From positions 44,060 to 108,059 of the forward strand of contig DASYAU010000134.1 in assembly GCA_036501185.1 (NCBI GenBank): a DNA stretch of 64,000 nucleotides. The letters run 5' to 3'. The position numbers and the translations under genes were made by a program. Below the pieces are notes generated by a model, which was given only the letters and a program-made list of their open reading frames with translations, did not search any database and had not been told where the DNA came from. Origin of the DNA: Korobacter sp036501185 (GTDB lineage: Bacteria > Acidobacteriota > Terriglobia > Terriglobales > Acidobacteriaceae). Shown here in pieces: positions 26,207-37,065 of the stretch (its first letter is position 1; the number at the start of each line of letters is the position of its first letter).

Positions 26207-27277
26207 TCACAGCCCCTTCGTCCTCCGTACCTCGGTTCCTCCGGTCACGCCATTCTGCATCTCTGGGCCGAAGAACAGGTACGGATATTGCGACTCGGGG
26301 GCGCTGGCTTCGTCGAGCTTTTTGCGGGCGGGCTCGGGGAGGTTGAAGTCGAGGGACGCCATGTTGTCCTGGAGCTGGTTGAGCTTGCTGGCGCCGATGA
26401 TGGTCGAGCTGACGCCGGGGCGGTTTGTGACCCAGTTCAGTGCAATCTGCGCGGCGGGTTTGCCGATTTCCTGTGCAACGTCGTTCAGCGTGTCGATGAT
26501 TTTCCAGTTGCGCTCGGTGAAGAGCTTGAGGAACGCGGGATTGCCCGACTCCTTGGTTACCGTGAGGCGGCCTTCGCCTTCGGGACGGGCGCTGTTTTTC
26601 TCGCGCTTGTACTTGCCGGAGAGCAGGCCGCTGGACAGCGGGCTCCAGGGGGTGATGCCGAGGCCCAACTCCAGTGCGGCGGGAATGTGTTCGCGCTCGA
26701 TGTTGCGCTCCAGCAGCGAGTACTCGAGCTGCCAGCCGCAGAACTTCTCATAGTTGCGAAACTCGGCGAGTGTTTGCGCGCGGGCGAGGTACCAGGCGGG
26801 TGCATTGGAGATGCCGATGTAGCGCACCCTGCCGCTGCGGACCAGCGCGTCGAGGGTGGAGAGGACTTCCTCGTCCGGAGTGAAGGTGTCCCAGTTGTGC
26901 ATCCAGTAGAGGTCGATGTAGTCGGTCTGGAGGCGGCGGAGGGAGCCTTCGAGGGCGGCGTGGATGTTCTTGCGGCCGTTGCCGCCGGCGTTGGGATCGC
27001 CCTGGCTGGTGGCGAAGGTGAACTTGGTGGCGAGGACGATCTTGTCGCGGTCGCCGCGCTCGCGGATGAAGCGGCCGAGGAAGGTTTCGCTGCTGCCCCC
27101 GGTGTAGCCGTTGGCGGTGTCGATGAAGTTGCCGCCGGCGTCGCAATAGGTGTTGAAGATCTGGCGAGCGGCATCTTCGGCGGAGCCCCAGCCCCACTCG
27201 GTGCCGAAGGTCATGGTGCCGAGGCAGAGCGGGGAGACTTTCAGACCGCTGCGGCCGAGGAGGTTGTAGTGAGGCAT
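26207..27277 (-). CDS. Aldo/keto reductase
   Basis: An NADPH-dependent (beta/alpha)8-barrel oxidoreductase, 356 aa. The catalytic tetrad is visible as D53 (FIDTANGY), Y58, K85 (LATKF) and H127 (YWMHNWD). The opening YNLLGRSGLKVSPLCLGTM and the LDALVRSGRVRYIGISN segment place it with the YajO/voltage-gated K+ channel beta-like AKR group. The substrate is unknown. It is divergent from the next gene. Confidence 0.9.
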   Translation of the reverse strand: MPHYNLLGRSGLKVSPLCLGTMTFGTEWGWGSAEDAARQIFNTYCDAGGNFIDTANGYTGGSSETFLGRFIRERGDRDKIVLATKFTFATSQGDPNAGGNGRKNIHAALEGSLRRLQTDYIDLYWMHNWDTFTPDEEVLSTLDALVRSGRVRYIGISNAPAWYLARAQTLAEFRNYEKFCGWQLEYSLLERNIEREHIPAALELGLGITPWSPLSSGLLSGKYKREKNSARPEGEGRLTVTKESGNPAFLKLFTERNWKIIDTLNDVAQEIGKPAAQIALNWVTNRPGVSSTIIGASKLNQLQDNMASLDFNLPEPARKKLDEASAPESQYPYLFFGPEMQNGVTGGTEVRRTKGL

Positions 27278-27347
27278 GGGCGTGGGGCTCCTTGGCGATA
27301 CTTTAGAAGTGTATAGATGAACAGAATCGGATTAGGATGTCGAACTT

Positions 27348-28025
27348 ATGGAGACGTTTGGAGTGCCGTTAGACAAGCTTAAGCCCCGCGGACGAATCCG
27401 GCTCTCGCTGTGGCTCGTGGCATGCGGCGTGTGTCTATGCATCGCCCTCTTGATTCTAGGCGCGGCACTCATGGACTCTCTCCAGTCCTCGTCATTAAGA
27501 CACGCCCTGAGCTATTTAATGGTCGTTGTTATTATGACCTCGACTTTTGGAGGAGTATCGCTCGCGATCAGGCAGAGGACACGGGAGCAATGGGCGCTCT
27601 GGCGGGAGCAGTCGCGCTACCACCTCACGGACAATGCGCTCACCTGGCATCGGCTTAACGATGTGGATGTCATCGTCCGGTTCGACGAGATCACGTCGAT
27701 CGTGGAGGGCGCCGAGTGGTTGAACGTGATGGCCTCGACGGGATGGCGAATTCCTGTGCCGCGCGATGTGGCGCGATACGATGAACTGCGCACGGCATTG
27801 GAGAAGTACAAACCCGTTGTGAAGGCAAAGCGTAAATCATCTTCTCGGTTCTATTTTGCGCTGGCTGTGCCCATCCTTGTAGTTCTTTCGCTAGCCCTCA
27901 TGATGTCGACGCACGATCACACGGTGCGCGTGGTTTCCGCCGGTGTGCTAGTCGTCGTGCTGACGTGGCAGTACGTTTGTCTGCCGCTGATCCAGGTGCT
28001 GCGAAAGGGAAATCCCGTTTCGTGA
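27348..28025 (+). CDS. Hypothetical membrane protein, 225 aa (YcxB-like architecture)
   Basis: Two N-terminal membrane helices (about residues 17-38 and 49-66) precede a soluble PH-like domain (YHLTDNALTWHRLNDVDVIVRFDEITSIVEGAEWLNVM). A second helix pair follows near 165-205. The layout and the 'W..R...I..P' strand pattern resemble YcxB-like proteins. No function is known. Confidence 0.65.
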   Translation: METFGVPLDKLKPRGRIRLSLWLVACGVCLCIALLILGAALMDSLQSSSLRHALSYLMVVVIMTSTFGGVSLAIRQRTREQWALWREQSRYHLTDNALTWHRLNDVDVIVRFDEITSIVEGAEWLNVMASTGWRIPVPRDVARYDELRTALEKYKPVVKAKRKSSSRFYFALAVPILVVLSLALMMSTHDHTVRVVSAGVLVVVLTWQYVCLPLIQVLRKGNPVS

Positions 28026-28139
28026 AGCCTTTCACGACGCTTTCGTGTCGCGCTGAGAAGCCTCACCGGCCTCCGGCCTGTTGTGGCGTTGAGGTCCGGC
28101 AGTCGTGCCACAGGTGAGAGCGCGCGGATGAAGAAGGAG

Positions 28140-29518
28140 TTATTCGCCGGCTACGGTCATGCCATCGATACGCAGGGTGGGGCAGGCTACGGAGCCGCGG
28201 AATTCGAGGTCGTTGCCGATTTCGGAGATGTTGTTGAGCATGTCTTTGAGATTGCCGGCGACGGTGACTTCTTCGACGGGGAAGGTAAGTTCGCCGTTGG
28301 AGATCCAGACGCCGCTGGCGCCGCGGGAGAAGTCGCCGGTGACGAGGTTGACGCCGAAGCCGAGGAACTCGGTGACGTAGAAGCCGTCTTTCACGTCGGC
28401 GAGCATGGCTTTGGGGTCGCGCTGGCCAGGCTCCATGAAGAAGTTGCCGGCACCGATGCCAGGGGTTCCGGCGAGGCCGCGCGAGGCATTGCCGGTGGTC
28501 TGCATGTTCAATTTCTTGGCGGTGTAGGTGTTGAGCAGGTAAGAGTTGAGCTTGCCTTTATCGATAACGACGGAGCGGCGGGTGGGGACACCTTCGGCGT
28601 CGAAGGGGCTAGAGCCGAAGCCGCCGACGATGGTGCCGTCGTCGACGATAGTGATGTTGGAGCCCGCGATCTGCTCGCCAATTTTTCCTGCCAAGAATGA
28701 GGCGCTGCGGTAAATGGAGTCGCCGTTGACGGCCTCGAAGATGTGGCCGAGAAGTGCGCCCGCGACGAGCGGATCGAAGATGATGGGCACGCGCTGGGTT
28801 TTGACTTTGTGCGCGCCGAGGCGGCGCAAGGTACGACGCGCGGCTTCGCGGCCAACGTCTTCGGGCGACTCGAGCTGAGAAAGCGTGCGGGCGACGGAGA
28901 ACCAGTAGTCGCGCTGCATCGACGAACCTTCCTGCTGGGCGATGGGGACGGCGGCGACGGAGCAGTACGAGCGCCGATAGCTGCCGACGAATCCGTGCGA
29001 ATTGGCGAGAACTTTCACGCCCGTGGCGGCATCGAAGCTGCCGCCGTCGGAGTTGTGGATGCGCGGGTCGGCGGACATGGCGGCCTTCTCGGCGCGGCGC
29101 GCATGGTCAATTCGGCCCTCGGTGGAAAGCGAGTAGACGTCGTCGTAATAAAGATCGAGGTCAGTGGAGATCTGGCCAAGCTGCTCGTTCTCGGGAATCC
29201 CTGAGAACGGATCTTCAGAGGTGATGCGGGCCAGATTGAGGGCAGCGCGGACCATCTGGTCGATACCGGTGGAAGAAAAATCACTGGACCAGGTGCTGGC
29301 GGAACGCTTGCCGAAGAATACGCGAACGCCGATGGCGCGGGAGCCGGATTCCTTGAGGGTTTCAACTTCACCGAGGCGAACGGTGGTGGAAAACTCGGAG
29401 CCGTCGCGGACGACGACTTCGGCGGCAGTGGCTGCGCCTTTCATGGCGCGACGCACGATATCGACGGAAATTTCGCGAAGATCGGTGAGGGTGAGATTTT
29501 GTGCGGTGGTGCTGGTGC

Positions 29519-29522
<4 letters not shown>
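28140..29522 (-). CDS. pmbA: TldD/PmbA family protein, PmbA-like subunit
   Basis: A 460-aa partner of the TldD metalloprotease. TldD/PmbA (TldE) heterodimers digest unfolded peptides and mature some ribosomally made peptides. The N-terminal domain and a C-terminal domain with SFLAGKIGEQIAGSNITIVDD and DAEGVPTRRSVVIDKG are present. The metal-binding HExxxH is absent, as expected for this subunit. Its start overlaps the tldD stop by 4 bases (29519-29522), so both are one translationally coupled operon. Confidence 0.9.
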
Positions 29523-30943
<1,421 letters not shown>

Positions 30944-31038
30944 AATATTCACTACCCTTTAGATGGCCCGCGGCAGGCGAATGGTCCAAGAATGACCGAA
31001 GCTGCTGGAGGGGAGCACTCAGGACCGTTCAGTAGCTA

Positions 31039-32664
31039 ATGATTATGTCACACGGAAGTGTGTCGGAAGCCGCTGCGGACGCGGATTTTTGCGCTCACAA
31101 TGACAATTCCGACATGACTTTGGTTACAGCGATTTCGGCGGATTCGGTAGGGCAGTTGCTTGAGGAGTACCTCGCGGCCGAAGAGGCTGTTTCGATGTTG
31201 GAAGAGGGAGTTCCACTCTTCGACCTAAAGGAAAGTAAGTACTCCGTAGCCGAAAGCAATGGGAAGTGCCTGCTGCATTTATGGTCGGAAAACCGAAATA
31301 TCGTGCGACGAGTGGTGGATGCGGAGCGGCGGCACCGGAGCTTGGTGTTTTCGGTGCAAAAATTCGGCAAAACGCAGGCGGTGGAACTGGAATTTTGCCC
31401 GACGGGGGACAGGCGGGGCGCGTCGGCTAAGAAAGCGGCGCGGGCACAATACGCGAAATTATTGCAGCGCGTGATTGCCGGACAAAATCCGGGGAGCCGA
31501 ATTGAATCCTTGTCGACGGCGATGGACCTGGAACGTTCGTTCAGCCCGATTTATACGCGGGCGCTGGTCAGGCGCGGGAATTCGGCATTGGCCGTACTCG
31601 GCGTGAACGCGACGGAGATGCAGGCATCGATTGATTCGGCCTTGGGATTTGGAATCTTGTGGCTGGATGCTTGCAGGAGCTCGCGGAGGGATTTTCTCGT
31701 CGAAGGATTGCGGGTGTACGTGCCGGTGGGGATGTCGGCGGTGCTGCGGCAGCGCATGGCATACCTCGATCGGGAGCGGGCGAAGTGGGAGTTGTACGAG
31801 TTGGACGAGCGCTCGGAACAGACGACCGCGTTCGATACGAGCGATGCCGGCAATATCGCTACGCGGCTGGTGCATGCGCCGGATAAACACCTGGCGTTAC
31901 AACGCTTCGCGGCTTCGATTGCGCAGGTGTTAGAAGTTGTGCCGGAGGCGGAGCCGGTGGTGGTGACAGCGACGGAGTTAGCGTTTCGTCTGCACGGATT
32001 GCAGTTTGCGGGAGCGAGGGCGGGCGCGGCGCGAGGGTCGTTCCGGAGCGAGGAGCAGTTGTACTTTGGCGTGCGGGCGGCGGAGTTCGCGGTCGAGGAG
32101 ACAAACCAGGAGGCGTTCCGGGATTACCTGCTGCATGTGCGCGATCGGCGATGCGGACGCGACCGGTCGGACCCAATCCAACGCGCTGTGCCGGAGCGGT
32201 GGATGGAGTCGCTGATCGTGAAGGATGTGACGGTGCTGGACTCGCGGATTGACGGGCAGCATGTGTACTCGCAGGTGCCGGCGTTCGCGGCTTGCGATCG
32301 CGCGATGATCGATGTGCTGGCGGCAACACACGATGGGCGGCTGGCAGTGGTGGAGTTGAAGGCGGACGAGGACATACATTTGCCGCTGCAAGGGCTGGAT
32401 TACTGGGCGCGGGTGAAGTGGCACCACCAGCGCGGGGAGTTCCAGAAATTCGGGTACTTTGCGGGCCGAGAGTTGGCAGAGGGGAATCCGTTGCTGTTCC
32501 TGGTAGCTCCGGCGTTGCGGATCCATCCGACGACCGATGCGGTGTTGCAGTATGTTTCGCGGGAGATTGAGTGGACGCTGCTGGCGATTGATGAGCGGTG
32601 GAGAGATGGCGTGCGGGTGGTGTTCCGGAAGCATGCGCAGGCGGAAAATCTCCGTGGGAGGTAA
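31039..32664 (+). CDS. Uncharacterised protein with C-terminal PD-(D/E)XK nuclease-like signature
   Basis: 541 aa from ATG 31039; ATG 31114 (516 aa) is equally possible because neither has a Shine-Dalgarno sequence. No family is recognised for residues 1-380, which are soluble and predicted mixed alpha/beta. The C-terminus shows a linear nuclease-like set: E390 (MESLI), D425 (MIDVL), E439-L-K441 (AVVELKA) and Q451 (LQGLDYW). The spacing D-x13-E-x-K and the QxxxY block match RecB/NucS-like PD-(D/E)XK folds. No helicase or restriction partner is adjacent. It could be a DNA-repair or defence nuclease; this is inference from the motif only. Confidence 0.7.
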   Translation: MIMSHGSVSEAAADADFCAHNDNSDMTLVTAISADSVGQLLEEYLAAEEAVSMLEEGVPLFDLKESKYSVAESNGKCLLHLWSENRNIVRRVVDAERRHRSLVFSVQKFGKTQAVELEFCPTGDRRGASAKKAARAQYAKLLQRVIAGQNPGSRIESLSTAMDLERSFSPIYTRALVRRGNSALAVLGVNATEMQASIDSALGFGILWLDACRSSRRDFLVEGLRVYVPVGMSAVLRQRMAYLDRERAKWELYELDERSEQTTAFDTSDAGNIATRLVHAPDKHLALQRFAASIAQVLEVVPEAEPVVVTATELAFRLHGLQFAGARAGAARGSFRSEEQLYFGVRAAEFAVEETNQEAFRDYLLHVRDRRCGRDRSDPIQRAVPERWMESLIVKDVTVLDSRIDGQHVYSQVPAFAACDRAMIDVLAATHDGRLAVVELKADEDIHLPLQGLDYWARVKWHHQRGEFQKFGYFAGRELAEGNPLLFLVAPALRIHPTTDAVLQYVSREIEWTLLAIDERWRDGVRVVFRKHAQAENLRGR

Positions 32665-32799
32665 GGACGAGGGGCACGAAATGTACCAGTGCCGGAAAAA
32701 AATTTCGGCCCGAACATTTTATTGTTCGAATTGAAATAATTTGGGAACCCTGCGATGCTTTTCGCTGTCATTAGTAGTCCAAGGTACTCGGAGGCGAGT

Positions 32800-33216
32800 A
32801 TGAAGCGACCTTTAGGGGTGGTCCTTCTCTCCGTTTTATTTTCGTGCCTGGCGGGCGGGTTCGTGGCGTTTGGCGCATGGGCAGCACACATTGGGCACCT
32901 CACGGGGAATCCGATGTTTATTGTCGGCATGGCTGAGCTGTTACTCGGACTGATGTTGTTTGGGTTCGTCGCGTATGAACTGTGGGACCTGGATGAAGAT
33001 GCGCGCTGGGCAACGTTCAGCATGTTTGCCGGTCCGGCGGGATTGGCGACGCTGCTCGGACTATCGGGATTATCGCGTGACATCATCGACGGGCTCATCG
33101 CGCTGAGCATTGCGGGGCTGTTGGCGATCCCCGCGGTGTATTTGCAGCTGAAGCCGGTGAAGAAGCATTTTGCGGAATTGATTGTGCTGGAGCTGCACGG
33201 GGTAGAGATCACGTAG
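32800..33216 (+). CDS. Hypothetical membrane protein, 138 aa
   Basis: ATG 32800 follows GGAGG by five bases; an in-frame ATG 45 bases upstream is not supported. Four hydrophobic helices (approximately 7-28, 38-58, 70-85, 97-115) are connected by short polar loops with YELWDLDEDARWA between helices 2 and 3. No family is recognised. A dispersed repeat and a terminator follow. Confidence 0.65.
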   Translation: MKRPLGVVLLSVLFSCLAGGFVAFGAWAAHIGHLTGNPMFIVGMAELLLGLMLFGFVAYELWDLDEDARWATFSMFAGPAGLATLLGLSGLSRDIIDGLIALSIAGLLAIPAVYLQLKPVKKHFAELIVLELHGVEIT

Positions 33217-33222
33217 CGAATA

Positions 33223-33272
33223 GGGGTCCTTCGACTGCGCAGCGCTCACGCGCTGCTTCGCTCAGGATGACA
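33223..33272. repeat. Dispersed GGTCCTTCG...CTCAGGATGACA repeat, copy 1
   Basis: Starts GGGGTCCTTCGAC and ends CTCAGGATGACA, with a palindromic core in which AGCGC (33241-33245) pairs with GCGCT (33250-33254). The same ends recur at 34057-34093, 34149-34196 and, partly, 41901-41930, always between genes. Confidence 0.7.
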
Positions 33273-33299
33273 GCCGCTAGAGAAAGTGAGAAAAGTTAA

Positions 33300-33325
33300 G
33301 GCCACCTGAGCGGTGGCCTTTGTGT
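33300..33325 (+). terminator. Terminator of the 32800-33216 gene
   Basis: GGCCACC (33300-33306) pairs with GGTGGCC (33312-33318), followed by TTTGTGTT. It may also act on the convergent gene. Confidence 0.8.
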
Positions 33326-33341
33326 TGCGAGAACAAATTGA

Positions 33342-33962
33342 TCAGCTCTGGGCGGGGCGTTTGAAGTTGACGCCGCGGTCGGCGTTGGCCTTGATGGTGG
33401 CATCGAGGTCGAGGTCGCTGAGTTCGATCTTCTGCGAATTTTCGCCGAGGACGATGAGCTTAGTCGGCGTTATGGCGTAATTGCCGATGGCTTGCTGATG
33501 GCCATCGCGGAAGATGAGAACGGTTTCGGAGACGGCGTCGACGGCGCTGTCGGTGCCCTCGGCTGGAGATTCCGCGGAGCCGGGAGACTGGGCGCGGCCA
33601 TTGTGTTCGAAGATCGTGGGACCGACGTGATTGTCGGCGGCCTCGGGCGATTGCGCCTGGTCGAGTTCACCATGGCCGGGAAGCTGGTCGGATTCGCTGT
33701 CGTAGGGCAGCGCGTAGGGCGTGCCATAGACGTATCCGGCCGGGTAACGGCCGTAGACCTGCCGACGGGTGTGCTGGTTGGTGTTTGCGTGGCTCGATTG
33801 GTTTGTAGCGGGCGACGTGAAGCGTCCGCCGGTGCCCGACAACGACGGCGTGGAGGCGTGCGGCGCAGCAGCGGCAGCATGACTGCTGTGGTCCTGTTGC
33901 GCGAGCAGCGGTGCCGCGGCAAGTGCCGCAGCGAGAATGAATGCCTTGGTTGCGGAGCTCAT
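33342..33962 (-). CDS. Secreted hypothetical protein, 206 aa
   Basis: AGGAGG five bases ahead of the ATG supports the start. A signal peptide (KAFILAAALAAAPLLAQ, cleavage near 22) leads a low-complexity mature part rich in Ser, Ala, His and Asn. A Gly/Tyr patch (YGRYPAGYVYGTPYALPYD) lies near the middle. The C-terminal ~70 residues are ordered: ETVLIFRDGHQQAIGNYAI, then KLIVLGENSQKIELSDLDLD and a DRGVNFKRP ending. This tail probably forms a small beta-domain. The function is unknown. Confidence 0.7.
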   Translation of the reverse strand: MSSATKAFILAAALAAAPLLAQQDHSSHAAAAAPHASTPSLSGTGGRFTSPATNQSSHANTNQHTRRQVYGRYPAGYVYGTPYALPYDSESDQLPGHGELDQAQSPEAADNHVGPTIFEHNGRAQSPGSAESPAEGTDSAVDAVSETVLIFRDGHQQAIGNYAITPTKLIVLGENSQKIELSDLDLDATIKANADRGVNFKRPAQS

Positions 33963-34056
33963 CTGAGCCTCCTGGCTAGCGTTTCATGATACTGCGAAGG
34001 CGGCGAGGGCCGCTCGGTAAAGTTTCGTGACAATGTAACTATGGTTATCAAAAGCA

Positions 34057-34093
34057 GGTCCTTCGTCGGGCTAACACCCTCCTCAGGATGACA
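34057..34093. repeat. Dispersed repeat, copy 2
   Basis: AGCAGGTCCTTCGTC... to CTCAGGATGACA. It lies in the 271-bp gap 33963-34233, which holds no gene. Confidence 0.65.
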
Positions 34094-34148
34094 AGAGAGA
34101 GAAGTGCGGGGAGCGGGGGTGGCTGGCACGAGGTGGAGGTGGGACGAT

Positions 34149-34196
34149 AGGGGTCCTTCGACTTCGCGACGTTCGGTCGCTCCGCTCAGGATGACA
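34149..34196. repeat. Dispersed repeat, copy 3
   Basis: GGGGTCCTTCGACTTCGCG... to GCTCAGGATGACA. It has the same ends as copy 1 with a different central palindrome. Confidence 0.7.
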
Positions 34197-34233
34197 GTTT
34201 CAAATATCAGCTCTGAATATTGAACAGAACTCA

Positions 34234-35388
34234 CTAGCGGGTGAGGTGAGTGAGTTGCACGAGACCCATGGCGCTGGCGATGCCATGGGTTAAGAGGGCG
34301 CCGACGAGTGCGCCGGCGAAAGCGATGGAGTAGCGGGTATCGAACAGGTCGGTGAAGATGCCCGCGATGAACACGTAGATGAATGGGAGGGAGACAAAAA
34401 GAAAAATCAGCCCGCCGACGTTAGGCATGATGAGACTGAGGAATACGCAAGCGATGGCGGAGAGGAGAGGCGCGGTGGTGCCGAAGTAGCGGGTGCGGGG
34501 CCACACGGCGTATCCGATCAGGGAGACGAGGAGCAGGAGCAGGGCTGGAGCGCTGTTGTCCCAGTAGAAATGGCCGACGAGGCGCCAAGAGCCGGCACGG
34601 AAGAAGTCGCGGAAATCCAGTTCGCCCCAAACGGAATGTCGCAACGCGGCGAACATTTGGAGGGAATGCGGAACGAAGGTGAGCGAAAGGACAATGATGC
34701 CGACGAGGGATCCTGACAACAAGATGGTGATGGCGGCTCCGCGGCGCACGGGCGCGAGCCACAGCATGAATACAAGTGCGAGTACGAGCAGCCACACGGT
34801 GGAATATTGGGCGGCGAGCGCGATGCCGATAGAGATGCCGAGAAGGAGAATGCGCTTCCAGTTCCAGAGAACGACTTCCCGCGGTGCATAGAGCGTGTGC
34901 GCCACGGCGATGCCGGTGAAGATCAGACCGAAGACGCCCCAGGCTGCGGCGATATCGGGCTGCAGAAGCGAGCTGCGAATGATAATGAACGGGGAAAAGA
35001 TGTAGAGCAGGAGGGCGATGTATCCGCCGGCGTTGCCGTACAGGCGGCGCGCAACGTACCAAAGCGAACCGCCGAGCATGATGCCCATGAAAAGGAAGGG
35101 AGCGCGGATGAGCCAGCGGTTGCGGCCCATCTCGTAGGCGTTGGTGGTGTCTTTGCCGAGAACGGGGAGGGCGGCGAGCAGACTGACGAGCGGGGAGTGT
35201 TGCTCGGTGTTGGCCATCCACTGGCCGCGTAGTTGGGCAGCGCCGGACTGGAGGATAAGGCCTTCGTTCTCGGCGAGATTGACGCGGGAGACGAACCAGA
35301 GACATTGGGTGAGAAAGAATCCGAGCAGCATCGCCGCGAAGATTTGCGGAAGCCGGATTCGTTCCCCAAAGAGACGTGGCATGAACAT
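34234..35388 (-). CDS. Polytopic membrane protein, glycosyltransferase-39-like
   Basis: 384 aa with about ten hydrophobic helices. After the first helix the loop reads NLAENEGLILQSGAAQLRG, where the A-E-N-E pair sits where PMT/ArnT-type enzymes have their catalytic D-E. A HSPLVSLLAALPVLG segment corresponds to the 'H-x-P-L' motif after that loop. It is therefore probably a polyprenyl-phosphate-sugar-dependent transferase, but the match is weaker than for 11973-13205. The start could be ATG 35388 or 35382. Confidence 0.6.
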   Translation of the reverse strand: MFMPRLFGERIRLPQIFAAMLLGFFLTQCLWFVSRVNLAENEGLILQSGAAQLRGQWMANTEQHSPLVSLLAALPVLGKDTTNAYEMGRNRWLIRAPFLFMGIMLGGSLWYVARRLYGNAGGYIALLLYIFSPFIIIRSSLLQPDIAAAWGVFGLIFTGIAVAHTLYAPREVVLWNWKRILLLGISIGIALAAQYSTVWLLVLALVFMLWLAPVRRGAAITILLSGSLVGIIVLSLTFVPHSLQMFAALRHSVWGELDFRDFFRAGSWRLVGHFYWDNSAPALLLLLVSLIGYAVWPRTRYFGTTAPLLSAIACVFLSLIMPNVGGLIFLFVSLPFIYVFIAGIFTDLFDTRYSIAFAGALVGALLTHGIASAMGLVQLTHLTR

Positions 35389-35475
35389 TCTGTTTTATCA
35401 CGAGAGGACATCTACCACGGAGGCGCGGAGAGATGGCGGAACGAGAGTGGGAACAGAAGGTGCTTCGCCGAAAAT

Positions 35476-35506
35476 CCCCAGGTTTGGAAGACCGCCAAAC
35501 CTGGGG
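35476..35506 (-). terminator. Terminator of the DUF4139 gene
   Basis: CCCCAGGTTTGG pairs perfectly over 12 bp with CCAAACCTGGGG. On the minus strand ATTTTC follows. It lies 15 bases beyond the stop of the 35521-36984 gene. Confidence 0.8.
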
Positions 35507-35520
35507 CACCCGGAATTGGT

Positions 35521-36984
35521 CTACCACCAGTAGTGGGCGGTGTAGGTTACGACTTTTTCCTGGTCCGGAGGGACGTTGACGCGGAACTCGACGGTTTGCG
35601 AGTCGGTCTTTTTGTACTCGCCGGATTCCTTCACGATCTTCCAGTTGCTGTAACGATAGAGATGTTCGACGACGCGAACGGTGACGGCTTCTTTCTTGTG
35701 GTTGCGGACCTTGATTTCGAAGGTTTCGTCGGCCTGGTGACCGCCACGATCGACGTGGAAGTCGGTCTGCTTGCGTTCGCCGACGACATCGAAGGTGTTG
35801 CCGGTGTAGAGGCGGACGGTTTCGTCCTTGGGCGTGTGGTCGATTTCGTTTTCGCCGATGAACTGGAGCGACCCGTCGGAGTCGCGACGATAGAAGCGCA
35901 CGCGGCCTTTGGGTAGGGCGATGCCGAGATTGTTGTCCTTGGAATTTTTGAATTCCTGCATCACCCACACTTTCTTATTCGATTGGGTGCCGTAGCTGGG
36001 CTGATCACCGACGTAATTGCCGTAGTAGTAATAGCCCTGCATGCCGTCGTAAACGTAGATACGCTGCGAAGTCACGTTGAGGGCATGAACGAATTCGACC
36101 TGCTTAGTCTCTTCCTCGTGCAACGTGGTGGGATGCTCGAGGGTGTAGAGGTGAAACTCGTCGAAGGACTTCTCGGTTACGACGGGGGGCGCGGCGGCTT
36201 CGTTCATGGCCACTGCGGCTTTCATCGCATAGTCCCTGCGAGGTTGCGTGCCGCTTTGGATCTTGTTGACGTCGCCGGCCATGAGGCGGATGCGGGCGTT
36301 CTCGAACGTCTTGCCGGAGTTGTTGTGCATGGTGATCCAGCCGACAAAATCGGCGGTGTTGCCGGTTTCGGGGATGACGAGGTTGTAGTCGGCGTTCCAG
36401 CTCATGCCGTTGGTGATGTAGGTGAGCTCGGCGTTGAACTGGCCGGGACGATCGGTTTCGAGAAGCCAGTTGAGTGCCGGCTTGAGGATGGTGCCCTGGC
36501 CGAGATCGGGAAAGATGGGCTCGCCGGGGAGAGAGAAACGGAGTTTTCCATCGACCTCAATGACGGGCTGCTGCGCGCCGCCGTACGGATTCTGAGCATT
36601 AGGATGGACGTATCCGCTGCGGATGACTTTGCCCTGGATGTATTCGTCGCGCTCGCCATATTGGCCGCGATGGACGAGGAAGTCGATGGTCTTGCCTTCA
36701 AACATGGAGAGCAGGAGACCTTGCGAGACGGGATCGTTGCGATAGCTCTGCTCGAGAATTTGCAGCGAATGTTTGCCTTCAGGATCGCGCAGGATGACAG
36801 ACTCGGGCTCGAGGGTGCTGGTGGCGTCCTGGAAGGTGAACGGATTGACGCCGGACTTGAGGTCGAGCGGAAGGCGTTCGCGGACGGCGGCGAAGCCTCC
36901 GTTGTAGATGGTGAGCGAGGGGCTGTCTTGCGCGACAGCCGCCAGGCTCAGCGTGAGTAAGAATGAGAGTAAGAGCTTGCGCAT
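35521..36984 (-). CDS. Secreted DUF4139 domain protein
   Basis: 487 aa. AGGAG precedes the ATG. The signal peptide MRKLLLSFLLTLSLAAVAQ is followed by YNGGFAAVRERLPLDLKSG, a typical DUF4139 opening. Beta-rich blocks follow: AELTYITNGMSWNADYNLV, GWITMHNNSGKTFENARIRL and a C-terminal RNHKKEAVTVRVVEHLY. The domain is known in bacterial secreted proteins without an assigned biochemical function. The Spy-like gene lies 81 bp upstream on the same strand. Confidence 0.82.
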   Translation of the reverse strand: MRKLLLSFLLTLSLAAVAQDSPSLTIYNGGFAAVRERLPLDLKSGVNPFTFQDATSTLEPESVILRDPEGKHSLQILEQSYRNDPVSQGLLLSMFEGKTIDFLVHRGQYGERDEYIQGKVIRSGYVHPNAQNPYGGAQQPVIEVDGKLRFSLPGEPIFPDLGQGTILKPALNWLLETDRPGQFNAELTYITNGMSWNADYNLVIPETGNTADFVGWITMHNNSGKTFENARIRLMAGDVNKIQSGTQPRRDYAMKAAVAMNEAAAPPVVTEKSFDEFHLYTLEHPTTLHEEETKQVEFVHALNVTSQRIYVYDGMQGYYYYGNYVGDQPSYGTQSNKKVWVMQEFKNSKDNNLGIALPKGRVRFYRRDSDGSLQFIGENEIDHTPKDETVRLYTGNTFDVVGERKQTDFHVDRGGHQADETFEIKVRNHKKEAVTVRVVEHLYRYSNWKIVKESGEYKKTDSQTVEFRVNVPPDQEKVVTYTAHYWW

Positions 36985-37065
36985 TTCGATCTCCTGAGGC
37001 GAGGGCGCTTTCGCCTACGGAGATAGAACGGAGATGCGGACGGCGCTTGCAGGAAATTTTTCGGG

